Assembly: GCA_034506175.1 (NCBI GenBank)
Contig: JAPDQB010000025.1
Span: forward strand, 23,947-87,946
Source: a candidate division KSB1 bacterium
Lineage (GTDB): Bacteria > Zhuqueibacterota > Zhuqueibacteria > Zhuqueibacterales > Zhuqueibacteraceae
DNA: 64,000 nt
Reading direction: 5' to 3'
A program made the translations under genes and the position numbers. The first letter of the stretch is position 1. Every line of letters begins with the position of its first letter. Below are positions 44,548 through 54,776 of this stretch, one piece after another. The notes beneath the pieces were generated by a model, which did not search any database, had not been told where the DNA came from, and saw nothing but the letters and a program-made list of their open reading frames with translations.

Positions 44548-45261
44548 ATGAAAATCGCCCTCATCGGCTACGGCAAAATGGGCCGCCTGCTCGAAGAGGT
44601 GGCGCGCCGGCAGAATGTGGAAGTCGTGGCGCGCTACTCGCGAGCGCATCCGATTCGCGCCGATGAAGAGACCCGCCAAACTCTTCACGAAGTGACAACG
44701 CTAATCGACTTTTCCACGGCGGAGGCGGTGCTCGAAAATATTCGCGCGGCTGCGGCGCTGTCGCGCCATCTTGTTATTGGCACAACCGGTTGGCACAACC
44801 AGATCCAGGAAGCCAGAAAGATCGTCGAGAGCGGCAACCTCGGTGTGGTTTACGGCTCCAATTTCTCGGTCGGCGTCAATTTATTTTATCAAATCGTCGA
44901 GCGGGCGGCGCAGCTTTTTTCGGCGTTCGACGGCTACGACCCTTTTCTCGAAGAGTCGCACCATAAATTCAAAAAGGACGCGCCTTCCGGCACGGCGCTG
45001 GTGCTGCAAAAAATCCTTGCCAATGAATACGGCGAACGCCAAATTTCAGTAACCAGCACGCGCGCCGGCTACATTCCTGGCACGCACGTGGTGAGCTTCG
45101 ATTCGGCGGTGGACACCATTCGCCTCGAGCACACCGCGCGCAGCCGCGAAGGCTTTGCCGAAGGCGCGCTGCTCGCCGCGAAATGGATTGCCGGACGCAA
45201 GGGGTTTTATGAGTTTCGAGAGGTTTGGGAAGAGCGCCTGAGGATGAAAGAGGGTATCTAA
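44548..45261 (+). CDS. dapB: 4-hydroxy-tetrahydrodipicolinate reductase
   Basis: 237 residues (shorter than the 270 of E. coli, as in Bacteroidetes). MKIALIGYGKMGRLLEE is the NAD(P) motif, VIGTTGWH matches the family, and FLEESHHKFKKDAPSGTAL carries the HHxxKxDAPSGTA signature. It reduces the dapA product in lysine/DAP synthesis. Separated from dapA by about 1 kb containing a toxin-antitoxin remnant. Confidence 0.95.
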   Translation: MKIALIGYGKMGRLLEEVARRQNVEVVARYSRAHPIRADEETRQTLHEVTTLIDFSTAEAVLENIRAAAALSRHLVIGTTGWHNQIQEARKIVESGNLGVVYGSNFSVGVNLFYQIVERAAQLFSAFDGYDPFLEESHHKFKKDAPSGTALVLQKILANEYGERQISVTSTRAGYIPGTHVVSFDSAVDTIRLEHTARSREGFAEGALLAAKWIAGRKGFYEFREVWEERLRMKEGI

Positions 45262-45413
45262 AATAGATTACGGAATGCTTTCACGCGGCGTGAAATTCAA
45301 CAAAGGATTATGGCTTGCTTTTCTGTCAAGACGGTAGTATCTTTGAGTGGAGACGGTTGCTTTGATATATTTTGTTTTTCTATATGAACAACACACACCA
45401 AGAGAGAACCATC

Positions 45414-45707
45414 ATGCCGGAAACTAAAGTAAGCGCCAACGGGCAAGTCCAATTACCCAGGAGCATTCTTGCTCGATATGGCTTGAAACCTAATGACGTT
45501 CTCGAAGTACGCGATACCGGATTAGGAATCGTGATTATCCCCGAGCGGATCAAACGAAAAATGGCGAAGGAACGCATTTTTGAGTTGGTGAAAAAAGAGT
45601 GGGCACATAATCGGTGGACTAGCTCTGCAGCTTTAGACCGCGCCATTAACCAGGCGGTCCGGAACGCCAGAACTGAGGAACGGGAACGCCGCCGTGTTGG
45701 CGTATGA
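45414..45707 (+). CDS. AbrB/MazE-type antitoxin
   Basis: About 97 residues from ATG 45414. TKVSANGQVQLPRSILARYGLKPNDVLEVRDTGLGIVIIP is the swapped-hairpin AbrB DNA-binding domain; the C-terminus is helical and basic (AINQAVRNARTEERERRR). Its stop overlaps the following PIN gene, so it is the antitoxin of a VapBC-like pair whose toxin is broken. Upstream 45262-45413 has a small hairpin (TTTCACGcggCGTGAAA). Confidence 0.8.
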   Translation: MPETKVSANGQVQLPRSILARYGLKPNDVLEVRDTGLGIVIIPERIKRKMAKERIFELVKKEWAHNRWTSSAALDRAINQAVRNARTEERERRRVGV

Positions 45708-46130
45708 TCCAGGTCGTCATGGACACCAATGTTTTGGTGGCCGCATTGAAAAACAAAAGAGGGTATCCCGCTCGCTTGTTCGAGGCCTGGATGAACGATG
45801 AGTTTGAAATCATTGCTTCACCCGACGTTTTGAGCGAAGATGAACGGGTTTTATTTTCCCCGCCTGTCCAAAAGAACAGTTCGTGGAACCTATCCGAGGC
45901 AGGTGAGCTGATCGAGGCATTGAAGGATGCGACGATTGGCGTGCCTGGGGCGCTTGCGGTGCAGGTCATCGTGCAAGATCCCACGGACGATAAATTTTTC
46001 ATTGCTGCCATTGAAGGCCAGGCAGATTATACGTCACTAAAGAACAACGATGGAAGAAACTCAAAACCTTCCGCGGTATTCGGATTGTGAGCCCGAGCAA
46101 GTTTTACGAGATTCTCAAGAAGCGTAAACC
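45704..46130 (+). pseudogene. PIN-domain toxin (VapC-like), frameshifted at C-terminus
   Basis: The first frame (45704-46090) has VVMDTNVLVAALKNKRGYPARL, SPDVLSEDERV and DPTDDKFFIAAIEGQADY, the PIN core. Then homology moves one frame: KLKTFRGIRIVSPSKFYEILKKRKPW, where families of this type end. At least one base loss near 46030 is needed (TATACGTCACT where TATATCGTCACT is expected). The protein would lose its last part, so this toxin is probably inactive. It splits the dap operon between dapB and dapA. Confidence 0.65.
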
Positions 46131-46317
46131 CTGGGCCTTTTGCACTACATCACCACCCATCTGCGCGCCACCTTTTTCCCGACGTACTTATCGAATAACT
46201 CCATTGATCAACGTGGTTTCATTAAAGAAGAGATTCGCGAAGCTCTTAATGCCTGGACCAAAACTCGCTGGGCAGCGTTTTGTTGAACTTATAAGCAAAC
46301 TCATAGAGAGTGTCAAG
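46131..46317 (+). other. Small coding remnant before dapA
   Basis: An open frame at 46137-46286 without a start reads LLHYITTHLRATFFPTYLSNN, then SIDQRGFIKEEIREALNAWTKTRWAAFC and a stop. It looks like the C-terminus of an unrelated gene. No complete gene lies here. Confidence 0.35.
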
Positions 46318-47208
46318 ATGATAAATATAAAAAACCTCCACGGCTGCGGCACCGCGCTGGTGACGCCCTTCAAGGCCGATGGCCAGCTCGACGAAGCCGC
46401 ATTAGCCAGGCTGGCGGATTTTCAAATCAACGAGGGCATTGATTTTCTCGTGCCTTGCGGAACGACCGGCGAGAGCGCGACGTTGACGATGGCTGAGCAT
46501 CTGCGCGTCGTGGAAATCGTTGTGAAACAGGCCAAGGGCCGCGTGCCGGTGATCGCCGGCGCCGGCGGCAACAACACCAGCCAGGTGATCGAGATGGCCA
46601 GAAGTGTCGAGAAACTCGGCGTCGACGGCCTGCTCTCGGTGACGCCATATTACAACAAGCCGACGCAAGCGGGGCTCTGGGCGCATTATCGCGCGCTCGC
46701 CGAAGCGGTGAAATTGCCGATTATTGTCTACAACGTGCCGGGCCGCACTTCAACCAATCTGCTGCCGGATACGGTTGTGAAGCTCAGCGCTATCGACAAC
46801 ATCATCGGCATCAAAGAGGCATGCGGCGACATCAATCAAATCACGGAATTGGCGGTGAAAATTCCGCCGGACTTCAAATTGCTTTCAGGCGATGATGCGC
46901 TCACGCTGCCGATTATCGCGCTCGGCGGCGTTGGCGTGATCTCGGTCATCTCCAATCAAGCGCCGAAGATGATGGCCGAGTTGACGCGCTTGTGTCTCGA
47001 AGGCCAATTTGCAGCCGCGCGAACGCTGCAGCGCCAGCTTTACAATCTGATGAAACTCAACTTCATCGAGACCAATCCCATTCCAGTAAAGGCAGGCTTG
47101 GCGATGATGGGTTTGATTGAGGAATCCTATCGCTTGCCGCTGGTGCCGATGAATGAGGAAAACCGGAAAAAATTGCGCAGTGCAATGTCGGAATTGGGGC
47201 TAATTTAA
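46318..47208 (+). CDS. dapA: 4-hydroxy-tetrahydrodipicolinate synthase
   Basis: 296 residues from ATG 46318, the natural start; a longer frame to 46087 simply runs through the toxin remnant. [16 protein letters not shown], the [14 protein letters not shown] tyrosine, and the Schiff-base Lys in [11 protein letters not shown] are diagnostic. The enzyme condenses pyruvate and aspartate semialdehyde. Followed by dapD after eight bases. Confidence 0.97.
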   Translation: MINIKNLHGCGTALVTPFKADGQLDEAALARLADFQINEGIDFLVPCGTTGESATLTMAEHLRVVEIVVKQAKGRVPVIAGAGGNNTSQVIEMARSVEKLGVDGLLSVTPYYNKPTQAGLWAHYRALAEAVKLPIIVYNVPGRTSTNLLPDTVVKLSAIDNIIGIKEACGDINQITELAVKIPPDFKLLSGDDALTLPIIALGGVGVISVISNQAPKMMAELTRLCLEGQFAAARTLQRQLYNLMKLNFIETNPIPVKAGLAMMGLIEESYRLPLVPMNEENRKKLRSAMSELGLI

Positions 47209-47216
47209 AACCCAAT

Positions 47217-48050
47217 ATGCAACTTCAACCTCAAATTGAATCTCTCTTCGCCCAGCCGCCGCAGGAAAAATACGGCGAGGAATATTTTGCCGCCTTCAAT
47301 GCTTTGAAGGCCGAGCTGAACGCCGGCCGGGTCCGCGCCGCGGAGAAAAGCGGCAACGCGTGGCGCGTCAATTTGTGGGTGAAAAAAGGCATCCTGCTCG
47401 GCTTTCGCATCGGCGCGCTGCAAGACATGTCCATCAACGAAAACTTTCGTTTTTATGACAAGAGCACGTACCCGTTGAAAGCCATCGCCATCAACGACGG
47501 TGTGCGTCTGGTTCCCGGCGGCTCGTCAATTCGCGACGGCTGTTATCTTGGGCGCGGCGTCACGTGCATGCCGCCGATGTACGTCAACGCCGGCGCATAC
47601 ATTGACGACGGCACGATGATCGACTCGCACGCGCTGGTCGGTTCCTGCGCGCAGATCGGCAAGCGTGTGCATCTCAGCGCCGGCGCGCAAATCGGCGGCG
47701 TGCTGGAGCCGGTCGGTTCGCTGCCGGTGATTATTGAAGACGACGTGCTGATTGGCGGCAACTGCGGCATTTACGAAGGAACGATCGTGCGGCAAGGCGC
47801 GGTCATCGGCGCCGGCGTCATTCTCACCGGCTCCACGCCGGTTTACGATCTCGCGAAAGATCAAATCTACCGAAAAACGGCGGAGCAGCCGTTGGAAATT
47901 CCTGCCAATGCGGTGGTGGTTCCCGGCACGCGACCATTCACCCAAGGCCGCGGCCATGAGCTCGGTCTGGCGATTTATGCGCCGATCATCGTCAAATACC
48001 GCGACGAAAAAACCGATCTCGCCACCCAGCTCGAGGAGGCGCTGCGATGA
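47217..48050 (+). CDS. dapD: 2,3,4,5-tetrahydropyridine-2,6-dicarboxylate N-succinyltransferase
   Basis: 277 residues of hexapeptide-repeat fold: [14 protein letters not shown], then [54 protein letters not shown], and [25 protein letters not shown]. Indicates the succinylase branch of DAP synthesis. Overlaps the next aminotransferase by four bases (ATGA). Confidence 0.96.
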   Translation: MQLQPQIESLFAQPPQEKYGEEYFAAFNALKAELNAGRVRAAEKSGNAWRVNLWVKKGILLGFRIGALQDMSINENFRFYDKSTYPLKAIAINDGVRLVPGGSSIRDGCYLGRGVTCMPPMYVNAGAYIDDGTMIDSHALVGSCAQIGKRVHLSAGAQIGGVLEPVGSLPVIIEDDVLIGGNCGIYEGTIVRQGAVIGAGVILTGSTPVYDLAKDQIYRKTAEQPLEIPANAVVVPGTRPFTQGRGHELGLAIYAPIIVKYRDEKTDLATQLEEALR

Positions 48051-49204
48051 CTTTCACGCCCGCCCAGCGTTTGGCTGGAATCGAAAAATCGGTGATCCGG
48101 CAAATTTATGACCGTGCGCCGGCCGGATCAATCAATCTCGGCCTGGGTGAGCCGGATTTTTCGACGCCAACCGTCATTCGTGACGAGGCCATTCGATTCA
48201 TCCGCACAGAAAAAATCCGCTACACGCCCAACGCCGGCCTCATCGAATTGCGGCGCGCGATAGCGGGTTATTACGGCGACGAATCAAAATACGAAGGCGT
48301 CTGCGTCACCAACGGCTCGCAGGAGGCGCTCTTCGTCGCATTGATGGCGTTGATCGATGCCGGCGATGAAGTGCTCTTGCCTGATCCCGGTTTTGTCGCC
48401 TATCCAACTATCGTTCGGTTGGCCGGTGGCAAGCCCGTTTTCTACAAGCTCCCCGCGAAATACGAATTCCAGCTCAGTGTGGAAGATTTCAAAAGAAAAA
48501 TCAGCGGCGAAACCCGGGCGGTGATTGTCAACAGCCCCTCCAACCCCACCGGCAGCGTCCTTCCGCCCATCGACTTCGCCTGTGTGGCAAGGCTTTTGGC
48601 CGGTTCTGAAATCATCGTGATTGCCGACGAAATTTATCAGGAGATTTATTTTGATCGGCGGCCATCTTCAATGGCGGATTTTTGGCCTCACACACTCGTC
48701 ATCTCCGGCCTGTCGAAATCGCATGCGATGACCGGCTGGCGGCTTGGCTGGATTTATGGTGATCCCGAGATCGTTCGCCATCTCACTGTTTTGCACCAAT
48801 ACGCTACAACCTGCGCTTCGACAATTTCCCAACGCGCGGCGCTGGCGGCTTTCACTGCCGAAGGCGGCGCCGCTGCGGAAAATCTGCGAATCGAGCTGCG
48901 CGCCCGGCGCGATTTTCTCGTCGAGCAGATCGATACCCAGCTTGCCGAATTTAAACTGAAACGAATTATTCCCGACGGCGCCTTTTATCTCATGCTCGAC
49001 GTGTCGCGCTTCGGCAAGTCGTTTGAGGTCGCGGAGCGCCTGCTCAGCAACAAGGTGATCGCGATTCCCGGCGCCGCCTTTGGCGAGGAGGCGGAAGGCT
49101 GGTTACGGCTTTCCTTTGCGACGGATTTTGACACGATCTGCGAAGGCGTGAGGAGAATTAAGCAGGGCCTCTTGCAGAAATTTAGCCGTATGAACTCCGA
49201 ATAA
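48047..49204 (+). CDS. Class I/II PLP aminotransferase, probable N-succinyl-DAP aminotransferase
   Basis: 385 residues. [54 protein letters not shown] and the PLP lysine in [17 protein letters not shown] are standard. Coupling to dapD by overlap suggests it supplies the DapC step (succinyl-DAP transamination), but AspC-like function cannot be excluded. No argD-type (class III) candidate lies here. dapE, dapF and lysA are not in the window. Confidence 0.85.
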   Translation: MTFTPAQRLAGIEKSVIRQIYDRAPAGSINLGLGEPDFSTPTVIRDEAIRFIRTEKIRYTPNAGLIELRRAIAGYYGDESKYEGVCVTNGSQEALFVALMALIDAGDEVLLPDPGFVAYPTIVRLAGGKPVFYKLPAKYEFQLSVEDFKRKISGETRAVIVNSPSNPTGSVLPPIDFACVARLLAGSEIIVIADEIYQEIYFDRRPSSMADFWPHTLVISGLSKSHAMTGWRLGWIYGDPEIVRHLTVLHQYATTCASTISQRAALAAFTAEGGAAAENLRIELRARRDFLVEQIDTQLAEFKLKRIIPDGAFYLMLDVSRFGKSFEVAERLLSNKVIAIPGAAFGEEAEGWLRLSFATDFDTICEGVRRIKQGLLQKFSRMNSE

Positions 49205-49322
49205 AAAGCCGTGTGCAGAAATAGAAATCCCACAGTAATCAAGCTTTTTCGAACTCAATTCAGGGCGCGAAAACTTCCTGTGATTAATTTTTACAACTTT
49301 TCATTTTTATAAGGAGCAAGCT

Positions 49323-50771
49323 GTGATAATACGCCGATGGTGTTCGATCGCATTATTGTGGCTGTGGCCGCTGGTGTTGGTGGCGCAAGAGGCCGTGCAT
49401 TACCAAACCGATTTTCCGCCGGAGGAATTTGCAGCGCGCCGGGAAAAGATTTTTGACAAGATCGGCAATCAAGCCGTGGCCATCGTTCAGGGCGCGCCAG
49501 CGGTTGACGGCTTTAAAATTTTTCGCCAGTCCAACGAGTTTTATTATCTTTGCGGTTTGGAAACGCCGCATGCTTATTTGCTGCTCGACGGGCGCAATCG
49601 CCGTGCTACGCTTTACTTGCCGCATCGCGACGAGGCGCGCGAGCGCAACGAGGGCAAGGTGCTCTCGGCGGAAGATGCGGAGCTGGTGAAAAAGCTCACC
49701 GGCGTCGATGCCGTGCGCGGCGTGGAGCTGATGCCGCGGGATTGGATTTGGAGCGGCCTCGTCCGTTTGCCGGCGCCGGCGATTTACACGCCGTTTAGCC
49801 CCTCCGAAACCGAGGCCGACAGCCGCGATGAGTCGCTGAGCGGCAATGCCGGCATCGCTTCCGATCCCTGGGATGGCCGGCCCTCGCGCGAAGGCCACTT
49901 CGTTCATTTGCTGCGTACGCGCTATCCGCAATTTGAGATTCGCGATCTGTCGCCGATTCTCGATGAGATGCGTCTCATCAAAAGTCCGCGCGAGATTGCG
50001 CTGATTCGCCGCGCTTCGCAGCTTGCGGGCCTGGGACTCATGGAAGCCATGCGTTGCACCGAGCCGGGGGTTTACGAGTATCAGCTCGACGCGGCCGCGC
50101 GCTACATTTTTCAGATCAACGGCGCCCGGCGCGAAGGCTATCCTTCCATAACCGCCGGCGGGCAGAACGCCTGGATGGGGCACTATTTTCACAATACCGA
50201 GGCGTTGAAAGACGGTGATTTGGTGCTGATGGATTACGCGCCGGATTATCGTTATTACACCAGCGACATCACGCGGATGTGGCCGGTCAACGGCAAATTC
50301 ACCACGGCGCAACGTGAGCTGTGCGGTTTCATTCTCGCGTATCGCAACGCGCTGCTCAAGCGCATTCGCCCGGGCGTGACCGCCGGGCAAATCATGGACG
50401 AGGCCGCCGCGGAGATGGAAAAAGTTTTGAAGGCAACGAAATTTTCCAAACCGATCTACGAGAAAGCCTGCCGCGACGCGCTGAAATTTCGCGGCCATCT
50501 TTCCCATCCCGTCGGCATGGCGGTTCACGACGTCGGCGTTTACACGCGCGGCCCCATTCAACCGGGCACGGTCTTCTCGATCGATCCCATGATTTGGATT
50601 CCGGAGGAAAAGCAATACGTGCGCATCGAAGACGTCGTGGTGGTCACCGAAACCGGCGTGGAGAATTTTACCGATTTCATGCCGGCGGAGCTGGATGATA
50701 TCGAAAAAATTATGAAGGAGAAGGGGGTTTTGCAAATGCGGCCGGCATCGCCCGCGCCAATTGGCAAGTAG
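49323..50771 (+). CDS. Xaa-Pro aminopeptidase (M24B), exported
   Basis: 482 residues, GTG start at 49323 with AAGGAG upstream and a signal peptide (CSIALLWLWPLVLVA). N-terminal creatinase/aminopeptidase P domain (QAVAIVQGAPAVDGFKIFRQSNEFYYLCGL), then the pita-bread core with metal ligands: LMDYAPDYRYYTSDITRMWP, LSHPVGMAVHDVG, and the Glu of IPEEKQYVRIEDVVVVTETG. It removes N-terminal residues before Pro. Not evidently in an operon with dap genes. Confidence 0.9.
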   Translation: MIIRRWCSIALLWLWPLVLVAQEAVHYQTDFPPEEFAARREKIFDKIGNQAVAIVQGAPAVDGFKIFRQSNEFYYLCGLETPHAYLLLDGRNRRATLYLPHRDEARERNEGKVLSAEDAELVKKLTGVDAVRGVELMPRDWIWSGLVRLPAPAIYTPFSPSETEADSRDESLSGNAGIASDPWDGRPSREGHFVHLLRTRYPQFEIRDLSPILDEMRLIKSPREIALIRRASQLAGLGLMEAMRCTEPGVYEYQLDAAARYIFQINGARREGYPSITAGGQNAWMGHYFHNTEALKDGDLVLMDYAPDYRYYTSDITRMWPVNGKFTTAQRELCGFILAYRNALLKRIRPGVTAGQIMDEAAAEMEKVLKATKFSKPIYEKACRDALKFRGHLSHPVGMAVHDVGVYTRGPIQPGTVFSIDPMIWIPEEKQYVRIEDVVVVTETGVENFTDFMPAELDDIEKIMKEKGVLQMRPASPAPIGK

Positions 50772-50864
50772 CAAATGGTGGTGAATGATTGAGTTTTGCA
50801 AAAGCAAAAGGAATTGTCATTTCGGAGAAATCATTTTTGTTGTTGCACTATTCTTGAATTTTAA

Positions 50865-52061
50865 GATGCCCGGCGTTCCTTTCACAAAACGCCGGAGATC
50901 ATCGCGTTTTTCAATCGCGAGTATGGCTTCGATTATCCGTGGGTGAAATACGATCAGATCACGATTCCCGGCATTGGCGGCGGGGCGGAGAGCACGACGG
51001 CAACGGTGGTGGGGCAGAGCACGATTCACGACGCGCGCGCCGAACAGGATTTTCCGAGCCATTGGCTGGTGGCGCACGAGGCCGCGCATCAATGGTGGGG
51101 CAATCTTGTCACCATGCGAACCTGGAGCCACACGTGGATCAACGAAAGTTTTGCGACCTATGGCGAATATCTTTTTTCCAAGCACGATCTTGGCGAAGAT
51201 GAAGGCGCGCTGAATTTGCTGGAGAAGAAGAATGCCTATTTGCGCGAGGCGCGTAACCGCTACATGCGCCCGGTTGTGTTCGATCGCTACGTTTTTCCCA
51301 ATGATAATTTCGACAGCCACACTTATCCGAAAGGCGCGGTGGTGCTGCATACGCTGCGCTGGATCATGGGCGATCAGCCGTTTCGCCGCGCCATGTCGCA
51401 CTTTTTGCACCGGCACGCCTTCCAGGCGGTCGATACCTACCAACTCATGACTGCGATCAAAGATGCCACCGGGCAAAATCTCGATTGGTTCTTTGAGCAA
51501 TGGATTTTTAAAGCCGGGCATCCGATTTTTGAGGTGAGCTACACGTGGGATGAAAATGCCAAAAAGCTTCGGCTGAAAGTTATCCAAACGCAAGAGACTT
51601 CGGAGTGGATCCCAATTTTTAAAACGCCGGTCGTGATCGGCATCACGACCGCATCGCAAAAAGTCTCGCAGAAAGTTTGGCTGGAAAAAAAAGAAGAGCT
51701 ATTCGATTTTGATTGCGAGCAAAAGCCGCTGCTGGTGCGATTTGACGAAGGCGACCATTTGTTGAAGGAATTGACCTTTTGCATTTTTCAAAACCGCCTG
51801 TCAAGACCGCCATTCCCGCGTGCGCGTCGCGGCGTTGAAGGCGCTCGACGATTTCAAGCGCCGGGATTTGGCGGGATTTTTCAAAAATGCTTCGAGCAGG
51901 ATGACAGTTATCTGGCGCAAGCCGAGGCATTGCGCGCGCTGGGCAAATGCGGGGATCGTTCCGTCATTGCATTTCTGCAACGCGTCGCAACAATGAACTC
52001 ACCGCGCAACGTTATTCGAACGGCAGCGCAATGGGCCCTGGGCGAGATTGAGAAGAAATGA
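50865..52061 (+). pseudogene. M1-family aminopeptidase fragment, N-terminus lost
   Basis: The frame opens after a TAA at 50862-50864 in mid-family: KTPEIIAFFNREYGFDYPWVKYDQ. It keeps the zinc site WLVAHEAAHQWWGN (HExxH) and NESFATYGE, so the active-site helix survives, but about 300 N-terminal residues are absent. Near 51790-51890 the frame appears to leave the family and return (homologous HEAT-like piece VAALKALDDFKRRDLAGFF is read in another frame), implying two compensating indels. A GTG at 50940 or the ATG 50868 could be used, but I treat it as decayed. It overlaps the next gene start. Confidence 0.75.
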
Positions 52062-53338
52062 AAAGAGTTTCAGAGAATGTCATGAAGTTTGAGCAGCGTG
52101 AAAAAAAATCGCGCACAACCAAGGACGATCCCGCCGCCGGCGACCCTCGCATCATCTTCATGGTCAAACTCGGGCAGGCGTTGCATCGTTACGATGTGCC
52201 GGCGCACCGTCTCGAACAGAGCATGAATCTGGTGGCGCAACGGTTCGGCATTCAGGGCGGCTTTTTTGTGACGCCGACCGGCATCTTCGCCTCGTTCGGC
52301 TTGCCGGAAGAGCATCGCACCAGCCTCATTCGCATTGAATCGAGTGAGGTCAATCTGGAAAAGCTGGGCCGACTCGATGAATTGACGAGCCGGGTCATTC
52401 GCGGCGAAGTCAACGCTGGCGAGGGCACGCAAGAGATTGATCGCATCGTTGCTGCACCGGCGCGTTATGGCCCTGTGCTCAGCACACTTTGCTTTTCGCT
52501 CGCTTCCGGCGCCGCAGCAAGATTTTTGGGAGGCGGCTGGCGCGAAGTGCTCGTCACCACACTCATCGGTTTGCTCGTGGGCATCTTGGCGTTGCTCATG
52601 AGACGTTTGAAGGAAGCCAGCAAAGTTTTTGAGCCAACCGCCGCCATCATGGCTGCCGCGCTGGTGATGGTGGCGGCGCGACTGCTCAATCCGTTGGCGG
52701 TTTACCTCACGACGCTGGCGAGCCTGATCGTGCTGCTGCCGGGCTTGACGCTGACCACAGCGATGCACGAACTGGCGACGCGCAATCTGGTTTCCGGCAC
52801 GGCGCGCTTGACAGGCGCGGCGCTGCTCTTTTTTCAGCTTGGCTTCGGCGTGGCGCTCGGCTCGCAAATCAATCGCCTTCTTGTCCCGGTATCTTTCTCG
52901 GCGACTCCTGCCGCGCTTCCCGCCTGGACGCTCTGGATTGCGCTCGTCATTGCGCCGCTCACGTTTACCGTTCTTTTCAACGCCAGGCGACGCGACGTTG
53001 GCTGGATCATGCCGGCGTGCTTGCTCACCTTCGGTGGCGCGCGAGCGGGAGCTTATTTGTTCGGGCCGGAGCTTGGCGTTTGCATCGGCGCCATGTTCGC
53101 CGGGGTGAGTGGAAATCTTTACGCGCGCTGGTTGGATCGGCCCGCCGCCATTCCGATGGTGCCGGCCATCATGCTGCTGGTGCCCGGCAGCCTCGGTTTG
53201 AGCAGCCTCGCCAAATTCATCGAGCGGGATGTGATGTCTGGCGTGATGACGGCATTCAGCATGATTCTCATCGCCGTCGCCTTGGTGACCGGCTTGCTGA
53301 TGGCGAACGTCATTGTGCCGCCGCGCAAGACGCTGTAG
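52058..53338 (+). CDS. Threonine/serine exporter family protein (ThrE/DUF1212-DUF3815)
   Basis: 426 residues. A soluble N-terminus (KLGQALHRYDVPAHRLEQSMNLVAQRFGIQGGFFVTPTGIFASFG, typical DUF1212) is followed by about ten membrane helices, ending with GSLGLSSLAKFI-type and a DUF3815-like region. The family exports small amino acids. Its ATG overlaps the stop of the preceding fragment. Role in amino-acid balance would fit the neighbouring lysine block but is not shown. Confidence 0.85.
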   Translation: MKRVSENVMKFEQREKKSRTTKDDPAAGDPRIIFMVKLGQALHRYDVPAHRLEQSMNLVAQRFGIQGGFFVTPTGIFASFGLPEEHRTSLIRIESSEVNLEKLGRLDELTSRVIRGEVNAGEGTQEIDRIVAAPARYGPVLSTLCFSLASGAAARFLGGGWREVLVTTLIGLLVGILALLMRRLKEASKVFEPTAAIMAAALVMVAARLLNPLAVYLTTLASLIVLLPGLTLTTAMHELATRNLVSGTARLTGAALLFFQLGFGVALGSQINRLLVPVSFSATPAALPAWTLWIALVIAPLTFTVLFNARRRDVGWIMPACLLTFGGARAGAYLFGPELGVCIGAMFAGVSGNLYARWLDRPAAIPMVPAIMLLVPGSLGLSSLAKFIERDVMSGVMTAFSMILIAVALVTGLLMANVIVPPRKTL

Positions 53339-53410
53339 GAAGAAGTAAAACGTGATGCTTAAAACGTAAGATTAAATTGTAATTTTGTGAATGAAAAATT
53401 GGCGGTCGCC

Positions 53411-53784
53411 ATGAATAAAAAAGATTTTCAAACTCTTTATGACTTCAACCGCTGGGCGAATGGCCGCGTGCTCGACGCTGCCGCGAAGCTTACCGCCGAG
53501 CAATACACGCGCGATTTGTCAACACCCTGACCGAAGAAGCGCTCACGGCCAGGATTACCTGCGTCAATGTCAAGGGCGAAACCGGGACGGACGAACTGTG
53601 GCAAATGCTGCAGCATCTCGTGAATCATTCCACCTATCATCGTGGCCAAATTACGACAATGCTGCGCCAGCTTGGTGCCGAGCCGGCAGCGACGGATTTC
53701 CTTGTGGTTGGCTATCCGGCGGATGATTGCGTCGTGCCAGAGATCCGCAAGAAATCGCTGCTGGAAATTGCGACGTTTGTGTGA
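53411..53784 (+). pseudogene. DinB-family protein with central deletion
   Basis: The gene starts as DinB (MNKKDFQTLYDFNRWANGRVLDAAAKLTAEQYTRD), then hits a stop after 39 residues. The C-terminal part follows in another frame: LTEEALTARITCV, then DELWQMLQHLVNHSTYHRGQITTMLRQLGAEP and a terminus at 53784. The roughly 60-residue middle with the first metal-binding His is missing. Stress-inducible thiol/metal-dependent family; this copy cannot be functional. The following 53785-53910 has no gene. Confidence 0.75.
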
Positions 53785-53910
53785 TGCGCTTTCGTTCTTG
53801 CCGAGGAATTGAAACAAATTGTCTTTCGCCGAAGTCTCAGGAAGTGAATCTTGTGAACGATGGTGCCGTAAAATATGCAGGCTGAACTTGAAGGCCAAGG
53901 CTAATTTTTC

Positions 53911-53939
53911 TTGACAAAGAGTTTGAAATATATTATTCT
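53911..53939 (+). promoter_or_regulatory. Promoter of UPF0175/DUF3368 pair
   Basis: TTGACA (53911-53916), exactly 17 bases, TATTCT (53934-53939). The leader that follows (ACAACCCC...GCGCGAGT...CATTTA) is closely matched by the one at 56305. Confidence 0.7.
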
Positions 53940-53983
53940 AAAAATACAACCCCAAGCGCGAGTTCATTTAAGGGAAGACGATT

Positions 53984-54247
53984 ATGGAAAGTTTCGCCTT
54001 TGAAATTCCTGATTCGATTTCTGTCAAGCTGCAACCTTATAAAGATAAATTGCAAGAGTTGCTTCTGCTGGGACTCCAGCAACTGAAAATACAAGAAGCG
54101 CTTCTGCTCTATTCGCGCGGCTTGGTTTCTTTCGGCAGGGCCGCGGAAATAGCGGGCCTGCCTGAAAAAGAAATGATTTGGCAGGCGCGCGCCACAGGAA
54201 CTCAACCGCGGTGGTCTAAAGCGATGGCAGAGGAAGAACTGGCGTGA
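53984..54247 (+). CDS. UPF0175 family antitoxin
   Basis: 87 residues. SFAFEIPDSISVKLQPYKDKLQELLLLGLQQLKIQEALLLYSRGLVSFGRAAEIAGLPEKEM is the UPF0175 pattern (helical with a small HTH-like GLVSFGRAAEIAGL). A GGGAAG site precedes ATG. Its stop overlaps the GTG of the toxin gene. Antitoxin role inferred from constant pairing with DUF3368. Confidence 0.85.
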   Translation: MESFAFEIPDSISVKLQPYKDKLQELLLLGLQQLKIQEALLLYSRGLVSFGRAAEIAGLPEKEMIWQARATGTQPRWSKAMAEEELA

Positions 54248-54765
54248 AAGTCGTGAGCAACTCCGGCCCCTTGATGGCGCTCGGCAAAATTGGGCAGATG
54301 CATTTGCTTTATCCGGTTTACGGGACGGTCTTGATTCCTCCTGCCGTTTATGAAGAAGCCGTGCTCGATGGCTTGGCGCGAGGCGAGCCCGATGCGGTAT
54401 CCATCGAGATGGAATTTAATCGCCAGCATCTTCAAATTATCGAAACTGATTTGACACCGGCGATAACTGCTTTGCCGTTGGATCGCGGTGAAAAGCATGC
54501 AATTCAGTTGGCGATGAATGAGAAGGCCGATTGGGTTTTGCTCGACGATATGCAAGCGCGCACCGAAGCCAAAAGTCTTGGCATGCAAGTAAAAGGCACG
54601 TTGGGTGTGTTTGTCGATGCGGTTCGGCAAAACCTTCTAAACCTGTCTGAGATCGACGTTATTTTTGATGCTCTTCTTAAACGCGATGACATCTGGATAG
54701 CCGAAGGTTTGGTTCGGCATGTTTGGAATGACCTCAAGACCAAATTTGGAGCCGGTCGTGGATGA
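54244..54765 (+). CDS. DUF3368 PIN-like toxin
   Basis: 173 residues. VVSNSGPLMALGKIGQMHLLYPVYGTVLIPPAVYEEAV is the DUF3368 start, followed by LDRGEKHAIQLA and VLLDDMQARTEAKSLGMQVKGTLGVFVDAVR with the conserved acidic residues of the PIN-like active site. Presumed RNase toxin. Intact, so this is the only apparently complete pair in the 53-56.5 kb region. Confidence 0.85.
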   Translation: MKVVSNSGPLMALGKIGQMHLLYPVYGTVLIPPAVYEEAVLDGLARGEPDAVSIEMEFNRQHLQIIETDLTPAITALPLDRGEKHAIQLAMNEKADWVLLDDMQARTEAKSLGMQVKGTLGVFVDAVRQNLLNLSEIDVIFDALLKRDDIWIAEGLVRHVWNDLKTKFGAGRG

Positions 54766-54776
54766 GATGAATTTCC

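Noticed and set aside
46087..46317. Long N-terminal extension of dapA
   Set aside because: The extension is the end of the PIN toxin remnant plus an unrelated tail; MINIKNLHG at 46318 is the normal start.
49353..50807. 484-codon minus-strand ORF opposite the M24 peptidase
   Set aside because: Shadow frame; the plus strand carries signal peptide and metal ligands.
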